Assembly: GCF_001514235.1 (NCBI RefSeq)
Contig: NZ_KQ948926.1
Location: forward strand, 365,836 to 429,835
DNA from: Streptomyces caeruleatus
Lineage (GTDB): Bacteria > Actinomycetota > Actinomycetes > Streptomycetales > Streptomycetaceae
Length of the DNA: 64,000 nt
Reading direction: 5' to 3'
Below, in pieces: positions 50,366 through 58,473 of the stretch (within the stretch, counting starts at the first letter, position 1; each line of letters starts with the position of its first letter). A program made the translations under genes and the position numbers. The notes below the pieces were generated by a model. It was given only the letters and a program-made list of their open reading frames with translations. It made no database searches and had not been told where the DNA came from.

Positions 50366-51636
50366 CTACTGGTACTCGTTTAGCAGCGCCTCGATGCGCT
50401 GGTTGGCGACCGCCTGCCGTCCGTACAAGCACTTGGCGTACCGGGTCATGAGGACCTCGACGCTGTTGCCGGCACGTTCGGCGGCCTCGGTGGGGTCCAC
50501 TCCGGCATTCAGCCAGGTAGACAGAGCCGAGTGGCGCAGGTCGTACGGGCGGGCTGCGAGCGGCGAGCACACCAGATATGCAGGAAGGCCGAGTTCACGG
50601 GCCTCGTGCCAGACACGGTCGTAGGTACTGGAGCCGACGATGCCGCCGCGCTCGTTGAAGAACAGCCGCCCGTCGTCCGCAGTGCCGAAGGTATCGATGC
50701 TCTCCCGCCAGAGCGCCACCAGTTCTGGCGGCAGTGGTACGGGCCGGGTGTCGTCGGCTGGACGGCTCTTGAGACCGCGTTCGTCATGGGCTCTTTTGCT
50801 GTCGGTCCACCGCTTGCCCGCCTGCGGCAGTGTGCGGTGCACGGTCACCTGGCCCCAGCCCTCCGCGGGCAGCACGCAGTTGGGCAAAGACACCCCGACC
50901 GCTTCGGCGGGGCGCAGCCCGGCGTAGTACATCCCGGCGAACAGCCCGACCAGCCGCCGTCCACGTGCCCGCCGGTAACCGCCGACGTACGAGACCGCGC
51001 GCAGCAGGGAACGTGCCTGGCTGCGCTGCTCGACGGCGTATCGCACGGCGTTGACCAGCACCTTGTGCTTGTGCCGCTGCGTCTCGGCCGCTGCCACCGC
51101 GCCATCCAGGTTGAGCCGCAGTGCTGTCAGCACGGATCGCATCACGCCGGATCCATCAGATCGGCCAGCGGACGTGCGCCTCCCGCCACCCAGCGCAGGG
51201 CCTGCCGGACATCAGCCGGCATCTGGCGCGGCTCCGGGCGCGGGACGACGAACGCACTGCCCCGCATCGCCCGTCGCAGCAGTTCATCGCTCGGACGGCC
51301 CCGCACATCCCGGAGCATCGCCCGGGTGATCGCGCACAGCGCGTCGTTGGTCTCGTCCCGGGTCTTCGCCGCGATCAGCGGCCACTTCATCTCCATGTAC
51401 TCAAGAGCAAAGGCATACCAACTGATCCCAGCCGCGCGCCCCTGTGGCAAGCCACGGCTGATACCCGCAGGGGACTCATCCGCGACGCCCTGTCGAACGG
51501 CACGGAGGAGCGCCGCGCCCAGGTCATCGGCCAGCGCCCTGATATCCGTCGCACCCGCCGTGCGCCGGCCCGCCACGGCCCTTCCTACATGTCTCTGGCC
51601 GGGGACGCCGCGCACCTGAGATTTCGAGTTCCTCAT
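50366..51636 (-). pseudogene. Decayed paralogue of the integrase
   Basis: Read as one gene from ATG 51636 (AAAGGTGG upstream), it follows the intact integrase at 43589-44971 along its length, with two lesions. A frameshift occurs at ~51143, where the frame ends ARPLADLMDPA-stop and resumes one frame over as MRSVLTALRLNLDG. About 30 residues between NAVRYAVEQ and RSLLRAVSYVGG are deleted. The catalytic end is kept (YDLRHSALSTWLNAG, RAGNSVEVLMTRYAKCL). It was the integrase of another element and is now inactive. Confidence 0.88.
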
Positions 51637-51751
51637 GACGTCCACCACCTTTCCGTTCAGGTGAACGTCCTGGATGCCCACATCAAGCCCCGGCAGCAAC
51701 GACGGCATGCGGTCCTTCTGTGCCAGCCCACTGGATACAGGGAGGATCGGA

Positions 51752-51781
51752 GGTAGGATGAGTAGCATGAGTGATCCTACC
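51752..51781. promoter_or_regulatory. Toxin-antitoxin operator spanning the start codon, copy 2
   Basis: An 8-bp inverted repeat, GGTAGGAT (51752-51759) and ATCCTACC (51774-51781), with a 14-bp spacer that contains the antitoxin ATG (51767). A bound antitoxin would block both promoter clearance and ribosome access. Copy 1 keeps only the inner GTAGG/CCTAC. Confidence 0.55.
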
Positions 51782-52030
51782 GGCAAGTACTCAATCACCA
51801 TGCCCCGCGACATCGCCGAAGCCGCCAAGGCCCGCAGCGGCCCTTCGGGCCTGTCTGCCTATGTCGCCGCCGCCGTCGCGCGCCAGGTCGAGCGGGACAA
51901 TCTCAACGAGCTCATCCAGGTCGCCGAGGCCGAGCACGGGCCCGTCACAGACGAAGAGATCCAGGCCCTGCGCGACCAGCTCCACCAGGCCCGCCAGCAG
52001 CAGACGCAAGGCGGGGCGAACGCCGCGTGA
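51767..52030 (+). CDS. Antitoxin of a PIN toxin-antitoxin pair (VapB-like), copy 2
   Basis: An 87-residue protein, same layout as copy 1 at 40559-40822 (RHH-type DNA-binding segment, then a toxin-wrapping helix). GGAGG lies upstream, within the operator. Four-nt GTGA overlap with the toxin start. The remaining differences are clustered at the C-terminal end, the part that contacts the toxin. Confidence 0.85.
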   Translation: MSDPTGKYSITMPRDIAEAAKARSGPSGLSAYVAAAVARQVERDNLNELIQVAEAEHGPVTDEEIQALRDQLHQARQQQTQGGANAA

Positions 52031-52443
52031 CCCGCCCCTCCCCTGCTACCCCCGGCGGCACCCTGGTCCTGGACAGCGAAGGGTTGGCCAAGGCCGTCCT
52101 TCGCGACCGCACCGTCACCGGCTGGCTCGCCCTCGCTCGCGCCGACGACCTGCGGGTGATCACTTCCGCGGCAACCCTCGTGGAAGTGGTCCACCCCCGG
52201 ATCAACCGCCCGGCCCTGGAGTGGACCCTCTCCCGCCTCGCCATCGAACCGGTCACTGAGCCCGTCGCCCGCCACGCCGCCACCCTCCTCGCCGCCGCCG
52301 GCCTGCACGGCCACAAGTACGCCATCGACGCCATGCTTAGCGCCACCGCCCTCGCTGCCCCCGGCCCGACGACAGTTCTCACCTCAGACCCCGAGGATCT
52401 AACCGCCCTGTGCGGCTCTCGCATCACCGTCATCAAGGTCTGA
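52027..52443 (+). CDS. PIN-domain toxin (VapC-like), copy 2
   Basis: A 138-residue PIN ribonuclease with the same acidic residues as copy 1 (LVLDSEGLAK, TLVEVVHPR, YAIDAMLS, LTSDPEDL). All catalytic positions are intact, so both toxins should be active. It converges with the helicase-PLD gene, 73 nt apart. Confidence 0.85.
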   Translation: MTRPSPATPGGTLVLDSEGLAKAVLRDRTVTGWLALARADDLRVITSAATLVEVVHPRINRPALEWTLSRLAIEPVTEPVARHAATLLAAAGLHGHKYAIDAMLSATALAAPGPTTVLTSDPEDLTALCGSRITVIKV

Positions 52444-52516
52444 GCATCGACGCTCGCCTGCGATACCGATCCCCTTCGGCGCTCCCCACTGCAGTGCCGC
52501 CAACCGCGGATTCGCA

Positions 52517-55500
52517 TCACCTTCGGCGTGCCCCTCGCGAAATGCGTATGGGTGCCTCCCAGGCTTTCTGTCCCTTCCGCGCCGAGCACGCCCGATTGAA
52601 GCACCGCCAATACCAGGCTCCGCTGCCTCGGCGGCGCAGGTCCACGTCATCCCCCTTGCACGCACCGCACCGGGGAGGTCTCGCGAAGTCCTCCGCGTGC
52701 TCGTGAGCAAGGATCTTGCGGGCGAAGTGGCCACCCTTGATCGTCAGCATGACCTCGCGCGAGCGGCTTTGCGACAGGGAGTTGAGGCTTCCGAGCAGGA
52801 CTGTGTGTTCGTCGATGACGACGATCTTCTGATGCATGACATTGACGGAGACGACGGTCGGCACGACTTTCCGCAACTGCTTCACCAGCTCGGTCTGCTT
52901 CTTCTGGCCTGTGTCGTAGGGGTCCCGGACGAAGACCGTGACACGAACTCCTCGCCGCACGGCGTCTTCCAGCACGGGCAGCAAGCCGATCAGTCGCTTC
53001 GCAGTCCAGGGGGACCAGATCCACAGCGACGTTCGAGCCTCTGCGAGACGGTCGGCGAAGGTGTCGTAGAAGGAGATCTCGTCGTCGATGTCGGAGACCT
53101 CGACGTGGCGGGAGAGAACATCGGCGAGACGGGAGCTGAACTGGCCAAGGTCTGGCGGAACTTGGGCGTTTGGAGCGATGAGTCTGGTTGCGGGGACCGA
53201 TCGGGCGCGCTGTGCGCGGATGAACTCCGCCAGTTTTCCCATGGGGGTGTGTTCTTCTGCAGCCAGGATGCGGCTGCGGCTTCCGATGACATACAGCCTG
53301 GTCTGTACGCGGGTGACGGCTACGTTGAAGAGGCGCACGCCGTTACGGGCCCAGGTGGTCGCCTCTGGGGAACGGGAGGCGTGGGCCATCCAAAGGCCGT
53401 CACCGTAGTCGTCCTCCACCGTGTCGAAGACCACCACGGGAAACTCGCGCCCCTGGAAGCGGTGGGCGGTGCCCACTTCGGCCAGCCGGCCTCCTCCGCT
53501 GCCTTCGATGTCGCGGAGGGCCTCCAAGGTGGCTTCCGCCTGCACGGGGTATGGCGTGACGACGCCGGCCGTCTCGCCCTCTTCATCATGCAAATCGATC
53601 AACGCCCGCGCGAGCAAGGACCCAGCGGGCCACCACCCTTTACGGCGACCGGTTCGGCGCACCTGAGCCAGGCTCTGCAGCCCATCGGTGTCGATGATCA
53701 CGATTTCGGGGTCGTCCGGCTTGCGCAGCGCGGCACGCCGCTCGACGCCAGGGCCGGGTTTGAGGACACCGTCGTATGCCAGGGCGTTCGCGAGGCCCAT
53801 CACGTCGTGGCCGAAACGGTGCTGAACGTCGAGGACAACACAGCCCTGGTGGTTCACAGCAGCGGCCGGAGAGTCGATGCCGAAGTGTTCGAAGACGTCG
53901 CGCAGGATCCAGCGCGCGACATCGGGACGTTTCTCGCCATCCAGTTCCGGGAGGACGGGGCCAAGCTGCATGAAGTCGCCGAGCAGTACGGCCGTGGTCC
54001 TGGCCTTGCCCACCGCGAGGAGCACTTCGGGCAGCGTCGCCGCTCCGGCCTCGTCGATCAGGACGACGTCGTATTCGCCCTCGAAGACCGCCTTGGTGGT
54101 ACGGAACCGGGCGAGTGTGGTCGCCACGACCTTCGCGCCGCGGATGATCTCGCCCTGGGCGTCCCGGGCGAGCTTGTCGTACTGTTCCTGCAACTCTCGA
54201 TGACGGCGTTCCAGGGAGGGGCGGTTCTTCTCGTCCGCCGCGGCCTGGGGCCTCAATCCCGATGCCACGGCGTAGCGCTGCGGGTGGCCGAGACGAACGG
54301 CCTCCGCTACGCGTGCCTCCGCCGCCTGCGCCAGACCGAGCTCCCTTTCGAGGGGGAGGAGCCGCGCGCTGAGGGCGTCCGCGGTGCGCCGAATGTTCCG
54401 GAGATCTGTCTCCAGGGCATGCAAGGACCGCTGCCTATGCTCGATCTCCTCCTTGCTGAAGAGAATCCGCGCACGGAGATCGGCGATCCGCTGTCCCAGC
54501 TGCTCCTGGGCGCGTGCGAGTACATCACGGGCATTCGCGGCCTTCTGCTCCGCTTCTTCAGCGGAATGACGCGTCTTCTCTGCCTCAGACCGGGCCGTCA
54601 CCAGGTCCTTCTTGGCCCGGCGCTTCGAGAAGCCCTTGAGCTGTTCCAGATCACTGAGTCGCTGCTCGGCAGCATCACGCCGGCCCTCGGCAAGCAGCGC
54701 CTTGGCCTCCAGGCCGGTCACGGCCTCCCGAATCTCGGTGAACTGCGCCTGTACCTCATCATGAGCCGCCCAATCAGCCTGTGCCTGTTCCGTCGCGCGC
54801 ACCTCGTCGGCTGCCGTTGTTGCTGCCTGTTCGAGCTGCGCGATGCGCTCTCCTGCTGCATGCACCTCGTGGCGAACCTGGTCACGTACTCGTGTCAGGG
54901 CCTCGGAGGTGCGGGCGGGATCATCGAGACGGGCGCGATCTGCCGCATACGCTGCGGCGTCGAAGCCTGTGAGACTCCCCTCAAGATCCTTCAGGCGACG
55001 TGCCCGCTCCCGTGCGTCGACGAGCTGGGCAGCCACAGCCCGGCGCTGTTCGTCTGCGTCCGCGAGCCGCTCGCGAACCATCAGCGTCAGACAGACACTC
55101 GCATCCTCGGCGACCTCACGCAGGTGAGGCGGCCCCACCCGGACGATCTCGCCGTCGGCGTGCCGCCGCTCCTTCACCACGCCCCACAGAGCGTTGTCCA
55201 CGGCGATGTTGGTCGCCGAAACCAGCAGAACTCGCTTGCCCCGCGTAGTGAGATCCCCGATGGCCCGTTTGAGGACCGTCGTCTTGCCGGTTCCGGGCGG
55301 CCCCCAGACCAGCCACAGCCCTTCACCAGTGCAGGCACGGTAGGCGTGATCCTGCGCCGGCAAGAGCACGCCCGATGGCGCTCCCGTCGCCGCGAGGTTT
55401 CCCGACCCCGCTTCGCCACGTGCCATGAGGTGCGCGAGCGGGGCGTTGGTCAGCGCAGCCATACCCTCCCGAAGGGCTTTCACCAGGAAACCGGTGGGCT

Positions 55501-56011
55501 GCGGTTTCATCCACAAGTGAGGGTCGCGGGGGTCAGCGAACTCAGCGACGCGCACGCGCACAGCTGTACCGTCTTTGAACACATCGAGCACGGAGTGGCC
55601 CGCGTCGACCTCACTCTCATCAGGTCCGGCCAACCTCAAGCTGTCGCCCTGGAGCTGGTCCGTCGCTACGTCGGAGCCGCGAACATCGACGATGAATTCC
55701 CCCGACTTGCGGCCCTTCACTGCCCGCCCCAGGGCTCGCCAGCGCGGCTCGCGCGCCTGCACCCCCTCGTGCGCCACCCAGGCGTCCAGTGCCGTGACGA
55801 CTTCTTCCTGCCAGCCCACGTTCCCCCGATGTCTTGGCGCCTCCTGGATCTTGATCCCGTAGTACCAAAAGATCCTGAGTGATGACCACGAGAGATCCCG
55901 CCATTTGCCGTCACCCGAACGTATGAGCTGTGTTGTTCGGGTGACAGGCGTTGCTTGCGCAACGAGGGTCGAGACCTCGGGGGCACCAATGGGTGGGCAG
56001 GCCAATCTCAA
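52517..56011 (-). CDS. SF1 helicase fused to a PLD nuclease and zinc ribbon; type II Mokosh (MkoC)-like
   Basis: A frame of 1164 residues from TTG 56011; the true start is uncertain because no ribosome site is seen and the first ~30 residues overlap a divergent promoter. The helicase has Walker A GPPGTGKTT (237-245), SATNIAVDNAL, DEAGAATLPEVL, GDFMQLGPV, and the C-terminal RecA motifs GTAHRFQGREF and NVAVTRVQTRLYVIG. A long coiled-coil insertion (~330-560) lies between motifs. A PLD-type nuclease follows, with one HxK motif (HQKIVVIDEHTVLLGSLN, 1060-1077). The end is a four-Cys zinc ribbon (C1115, C1118, C1137, C1142). COG1112-type helicase plus PLD in one chain is the published plan of type II Mokosh anti-phage systems; identity is inferred from architecture. 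Confidence 0.85.
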   Translation of the reverse strand: MRLACPPIGAPEVSTLVAQATPVTRTTQLIRSGDGKWRDLSWSSLRIFWYYGIKIQEAPRHRGNVGWQEEVVTALDAWVAHEGVQAREPRWRALGRAVKGRKSGEFIVDVRGSDVATDQLQGDSLRLAGPDESEVDAGHSVLDVFKDGTAVRVRVAEFADPRDPHLWMKPQPTGFLVKALREGMAALTNAPLAHLMARGEAGSGNLAATGAPSGVLLPAQDHAYRACTGEGLWLVWGPPGTGKTTVLKRAIGDLTTRGKRVLLVSATNIAVDNALWGVVKERRHADGEIVRVGPPHLREVAEDASVCLTLMVRERLADADEQRRAVAAQLVDARERARRLKDLEGSLTGFDAAAYAADRARLDDPARTSEALTRVRDQVRHEVHAAGERIAQLEQAATTAADEVRATEQAQADWAAHDEVQAQFTEIREAVTGLEAKALLAEGRRDAAEQRLSDLEQLKGFSKRRAKKDLVTARSEAEKTRHSAEEAEQKAANARDVLARAQEQLGQRIADLRARILFSKEEIEHRQRSLHALETDLRNIRRTADALSARLLPLERELGLAQAAEARVAEAVRLGHPQRYAVASGLRPQAAADEKNRPSLERRHRELQEQYDKLARDAQGEIIRGAKVVATTLARFRTTKAVFEGEYDVVLIDEAGAATLPEVLLAVGKARTTAVLLGDFMQLGPVLPELDGEKRPDVARWILRDVFEHFGIDSPAAAVNHQGCVVLDVQHRFGHDVMGLANALAYDGVLKPGPGVERRAALRKPDDPEIVIIDTDGLQSLAQVRRTGRRKGWWPAGSLLARALIDLHDEEGETAGVVTPYPVQAEATLEALRDIEGSGGGRLAEVGTAHRFQGREFPVVVFDTVEDDYGDGLWMAHASRSPEATTWARNGVRLFNVAVTRVQTRLYVIGSRSRILAAEEHTPMGKLAEFIRAQRARSVPATRLIAPNAQVPPDLGQFSSRLADVLSRHVEVSDIDDEISFYDTFADRLAEARTSLWIWSPWTAKRLIGLLPVLEDAVRRGVRVTVFVRDPYDTGQKKQTELVKQLRKVVPTVVSVNVMHQKIVVIDEHTVLLGSLNSLSQSRSREVMLTIKGGHFARKILAHEHAEDFARPPRCGACKGDDVDLRRRGSGAWYWRCFNRACSARKGQKAWEAPIRISRGARRR
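55911..55944. promoter_or_regulatory. Inverted repeat between the helicase-PLD and WXG100 genes
   Basis: TCACCCGAAC (55911-55920) and GTTCGGGTGA (55935-55944), a perfect 10-bp inverted repeat with a 14-bp spacer. It lies 45 nt upstream of the WXG100 start and near the putative start of the helicase gene, so one regulator may control both divergent transcripts. Confidence 0.6.
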
Positions 56012-56393
56012 AGTCAGTCACGACGACTTGACGCAGCTGGCCGACGAGCTCCATGACATGCAGGGCTACCTGGAGCGCCAGGTCCGACGCATGGACGGCA
56101 TTGTCGATGGCATTGAAGCCGGCTGGAGCAGTCCGACGGCAAAGGCGTACCGGGACTTGCATCGCGAAGCCGCCGAGGATGCTGTACGTATCCGCGGAGT
56201 CTTGCGGTTGATCGAGCATGCGGTGCGGCTGAGCAGGGACAATTTCACGGAGCAGGAGGTGGAGACCCTCCAGAGCTTCCGGCAGATCGAGGCTCACGTT
56301 GATGTGGTCCGCGAGGCTGCAGACCTGTCCACGCCGAACAACACATCCGCTGCTCCGCTTCCTCAGCGCAGCAGCCTCGCCGACTTCGACTGA
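55989..56393 (+). CDS. WXG100-type (type VII secretion) protein
   Basis: A 134-residue helical-hairpin protein starting at ATG 55989 with GGGGG upstream. The hairpin turn has the WxG-like segment AGWSSPTAKAYRDLHREA. The first helix (VSHDDLTQLADELHDMQGYL) and the second (VRLIEHAVRLSRD region) are amphipathic. A flexible ~30-residue tail follows. Small WXG100 proteins are exported or act as partners for type VII-secreted LXG/PT toxins. First gene of a three-gene unit. Confidence 0.75.
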   Translation: MGGQANLKVSHDDLTQLADELHDMQGYLERQVRRMDGIVDGIEAGWSSPTAKAYRDLHREAAEDAVRIRGVLRLIEHAVRLSRDNFTEQEVETLQSFRQIEAHVDVVREAADLSTPNNTSAAPLPQRSSLADFD

Positions 56394-56419
56394 ACAATTG
56401 ACGAGAACCGGGGGACAGG

Positions 56420-56722
56420 ATGGCCAACGACGATCACATAGCAGTCGACTTCGCGAAGCTGCGCGATCTCGCCATCGAGTTGGAAGACGTCTTCAAGCAG
56501 CTGAACAGCAGGCTTGGGATGCTTTACGACAAAGTGGAGCCTATCGTTCTGGCCTGGGAAGGCGAGACGCGCGAGATATTCGTCGACAAGCTCGACGAGT
56601 GGGACCGCTCCGCACAGGATCTCCAGGCCGCCCAGGCCCGACTGCACAGGATTGTGGCCCAAGGGCAGGGCAACTACGCGTCGGCGCATCGAGCCGTGCT
56701 GCGGGGTTGGGGCGCACTCTGA
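56420..56722 (+). CDS. WXG100-family protein, ESAT-6-like
   Basis: A 100-residue protein of the classic length, starting at ATG 56420 (GGGGGACAGG upstream). The turn is LAWEGETREIFVDKLDEWD, a W-x-G motif. Two helices flank it. Its stop overlaps the next start (TGATG), so the three genes form one operon. Probably pairs with the protein encoded before it and escorts the effector. Confidence 0.82.
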   Translation: MANDDHIAVDFAKLRDLAIELEDVFKQLNSRLGMLYDKVEPIVLAWEGETREIFVDKLDEWDRSAQDLQAAQARLHRIVAQGQGNYASAHRAVLRGWGAL

Positions 56723-57230
56723 TGACCACACCACCTCCCTTGCCCATACCGCCCCAAACGGGGAAGATCGACGTCACGCCGACCATCCAGTACAGCGTCT
56801 CCGGCCATGTAGCGGCACAGCAGGACTACATGCACAAGGGCATGAACGAGTTCCTTGCCCGGCTGCAAAGCTATCCGGATTCGGGGCGGTCATGGCGACG
56901 CTTCATCGGCCTTCGCCTCCGCGTACTTGAAGGTGGCCAACCGCTTCCTTGATGTGTGGGGCAAGACCATGGTCAGTGTGGGGGGTAAAGCCGTGGGCTT
57001 CACCACCACGGCCAACAACTATGCCGCGGCAGACACTGCCACTCATCCCTCGGGGACTGCGCAACCCACGCATCAGGCGTCACCTACCGCGATGGACACC
57101 CCGCCGGGTTACCCCTCGGCGACCGACTTGAAGTGGGGTGACTTTGATGCTGGACAGAGCATCTGGCAGGAAACCCTCGAAGGGGTCGAGGTAGGAATAG
57201 CGGCGGTCCTGCGCCCGGCACTCGAGCACG
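56722..57230 (+). pseudogene. Frameshifted, truncated type VII effector-like gene
   Basis: Starts at ATG 56722, coupled to the WXG100 gene. The first ~55 codons read MTTPPPLPIPPQTGKIDVTP and continue to a helical segment ending LARLQSYPDSG. The natural continuation, GHGDASSAFASAYLKVANRF, is in the next frame. Removal of one G from the GGGG run near 56886 restores a single frame. The restored protein ends near 57230, in GVEVGIAAVLRPALEHA, beyond which the sequence is unrelated antisense chromosome. Full-length relatives carry a long toxin tail, so the toxin end has been lost at a recombination joint. Confidence 0.72.
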
Positions 57231-57315
57231 CATGCAATTGTACTTGCCTAAATGCCTGCGCCCCCCGGCACATTTGGGGATGCGGTGCGCCGGCCGGCCT
57301 TCGCGATGCGAGAAG

Positions 57316-57879
57316 TCAGGGCCGGCGGTCGGTCGGGAGCATCGCCCAGACCGTCTTGCCCGCGGGCTGGCGTCTGGTCCAGCCCCAGTGCTCGGACAGG
57401 GCGTCGATGATGCGCAGTCCGCGGCCGTGCTCGTCGAAGGGTTCGCTGGTGTGCGGGTACACCGGCGGGTCGTCGCTCGTGTCGGTGACCGCGCAGACGA
57501 GGTGGGCCGGACGGCGGAGGCTGAGCTTCAGCCAGATCTCGGCGTCGCCGCCGGCCGCCGGGTGGGCCGGGCGATGCGGTGCGGCGTGCAGTACGGCGTT
57601 GGCGAGGAGCTCGGCGACCACCGTGAGGGCGTCCGCGCCGCAGTGGTCCAGCGACCAGTCGGCGAGGGTGCGGCGGACGAAGTCGCGGGCCTGACCGCAG
57701 CCCTGTTCGGCGCCGACGAGACGCAGCGCGGCGGAACGGGGCGGGATGCGCGGGGGTTCGGGCCTGGTGAGGCGGGCCCGGGGCGGGGTGCCGGTGCGTG
57801 CTTCCGGTGTGACTGCCAGCCCCGCGGGGGACGCGGCACTGCCGGGCAGTCGGAGCCCTTCGTACGCAGGTAAGGACAC
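57316..57879 (-). CDS. Anti-sigma-type ATP-binding regulator (HATPase / SpoIIAB-like), TTA codon 3
   Basis: A 187-residue protein from GTG 57879, preceded by AGGGAGACGTT. The HATPase_c domain shows the N box VVAELLANAVLHAAPH, the G1 box AVTDTSDDPPV, and G2 HGRGLRIIDALSE. Streptomyces encode dozens of these; they bind ATP and act as anti-sigma or switch kinases. The third codon is TTA (57871-57873), so translation should need the bldA tRNA and be developmentally timed. Divergent from DUF397 at 58077; the shared promoter region holds a dyad at 57966. Confidence 0.85.
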   Translation of the reverse strand: MSLPAYEGLRLPGSAASPAGLAVTPEARTGTPPRARLTRPEPPRIPPRSAALRLVGAEQGCGQARDFVRRTLADWSLDHCGADALTVVAELLANAVLHAAPHRPAHPAAGGDAEIWLKLSLRRPAHLVCAVTDTSDDPPVYPHTSEPFDEHGRGLRIIDALSEHWGWTRRQPAGKTVWAMLPTDRRP

Positions 57880-57965
57880 AACGTCTCCCTGATACACGGT
57901 CAGGACGGGGCGTCCGCACTGCCGTTGACGCCAGGGACTATTATCCACGCCGACGGCGCCTCCGT

Positions 57966-57985
57966 GCAATTTCACGGGAAATTGC
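57966..57985. promoter_or_regulatory. Operator-like dyad between the ATPase and DUF397 genes
   Basis: GCAATTTC-ACGG-GAAATTGC, a perfect 8-4-8 inverted repeat. It lies between divergent regulators of a whiJ-like cluster, so an XRE-DUF5753 protein (58474) is a reasonable candidate binder. Confidence 0.6.
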
Positions 57986-58076
57986 GTGAGCGGTGTCGGA
58001 CAGAGCACGTGGTGCGGTTCGGACCCGGAGGGTCGGCGGGGCGCACGCGTGGCGGAACGTGAGCAAGGAGAGTGCA

Positions 58077-58307
58077 GTGCCAACAGCATCGAACGGCGTG
58101 CGGGCAAGCTCGTTGGGCGTCCGCTGGATCAAGAGCCGGCACAGCAACGCCGAGGGGAACTGCGTCGAGGTGGCGCCCCTGGGCGACGGCAGCATCGCGA
58201 TGCGCAACTCCCGCGACCCCGACGGGCCGGCCCTCGTGTACACCCCGGCCGAGATCACCGCGTTCCTGGCGGGCGCGAAGGAGGGAGAGTTCGACCACCT
58301 CGTATGA
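58077..58307 (+). CDS. DUF397 small regulatory protein (second cluster)
   Basis: A 76-residue protein from GTG 58077 (AAGGAG 6 nt upstream). The DUF397 core is RWIKSRHSNAEGNCVEVA, then an AMRNSRDPDGPAL strand and a terminal helix (EITAFLAGAKEGEFDHL). Works in the family with the XRE-DUF5753 gene, here 166 nt downstream on the same strand. Confidence 0.9.
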   Translation: MPTASNGVRASSLGVRWIKSRHSNAEGNCVEVAPLGDGSIAMRNSRDPDGPALVYTPAEITAFLAGAKEGEFDHLV

Positions 58308-58473
58308 CCCCTACGGGTGATACGTGCCCTCTGCCCGGGAACGGAAGGGCGGCGAGGTGCGGGACACCGCCGCCAAGCGGAAGGTGAGCCCTCGATTTCC
58401 TGCGGTTCCGGCGGCACGAGGCGGCAGGATGCGATAATGCGGTCTGTCGTATGCCGGTCTACGGGGAGTCAGG

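Noticed and set aside
52697..55882. 1061-codon open frame on the plus strand
   Set aside because: Fully antisense to the helicase-PLD gene, which has clear motifs along its length. Long antisense frames are normal at this GC content.
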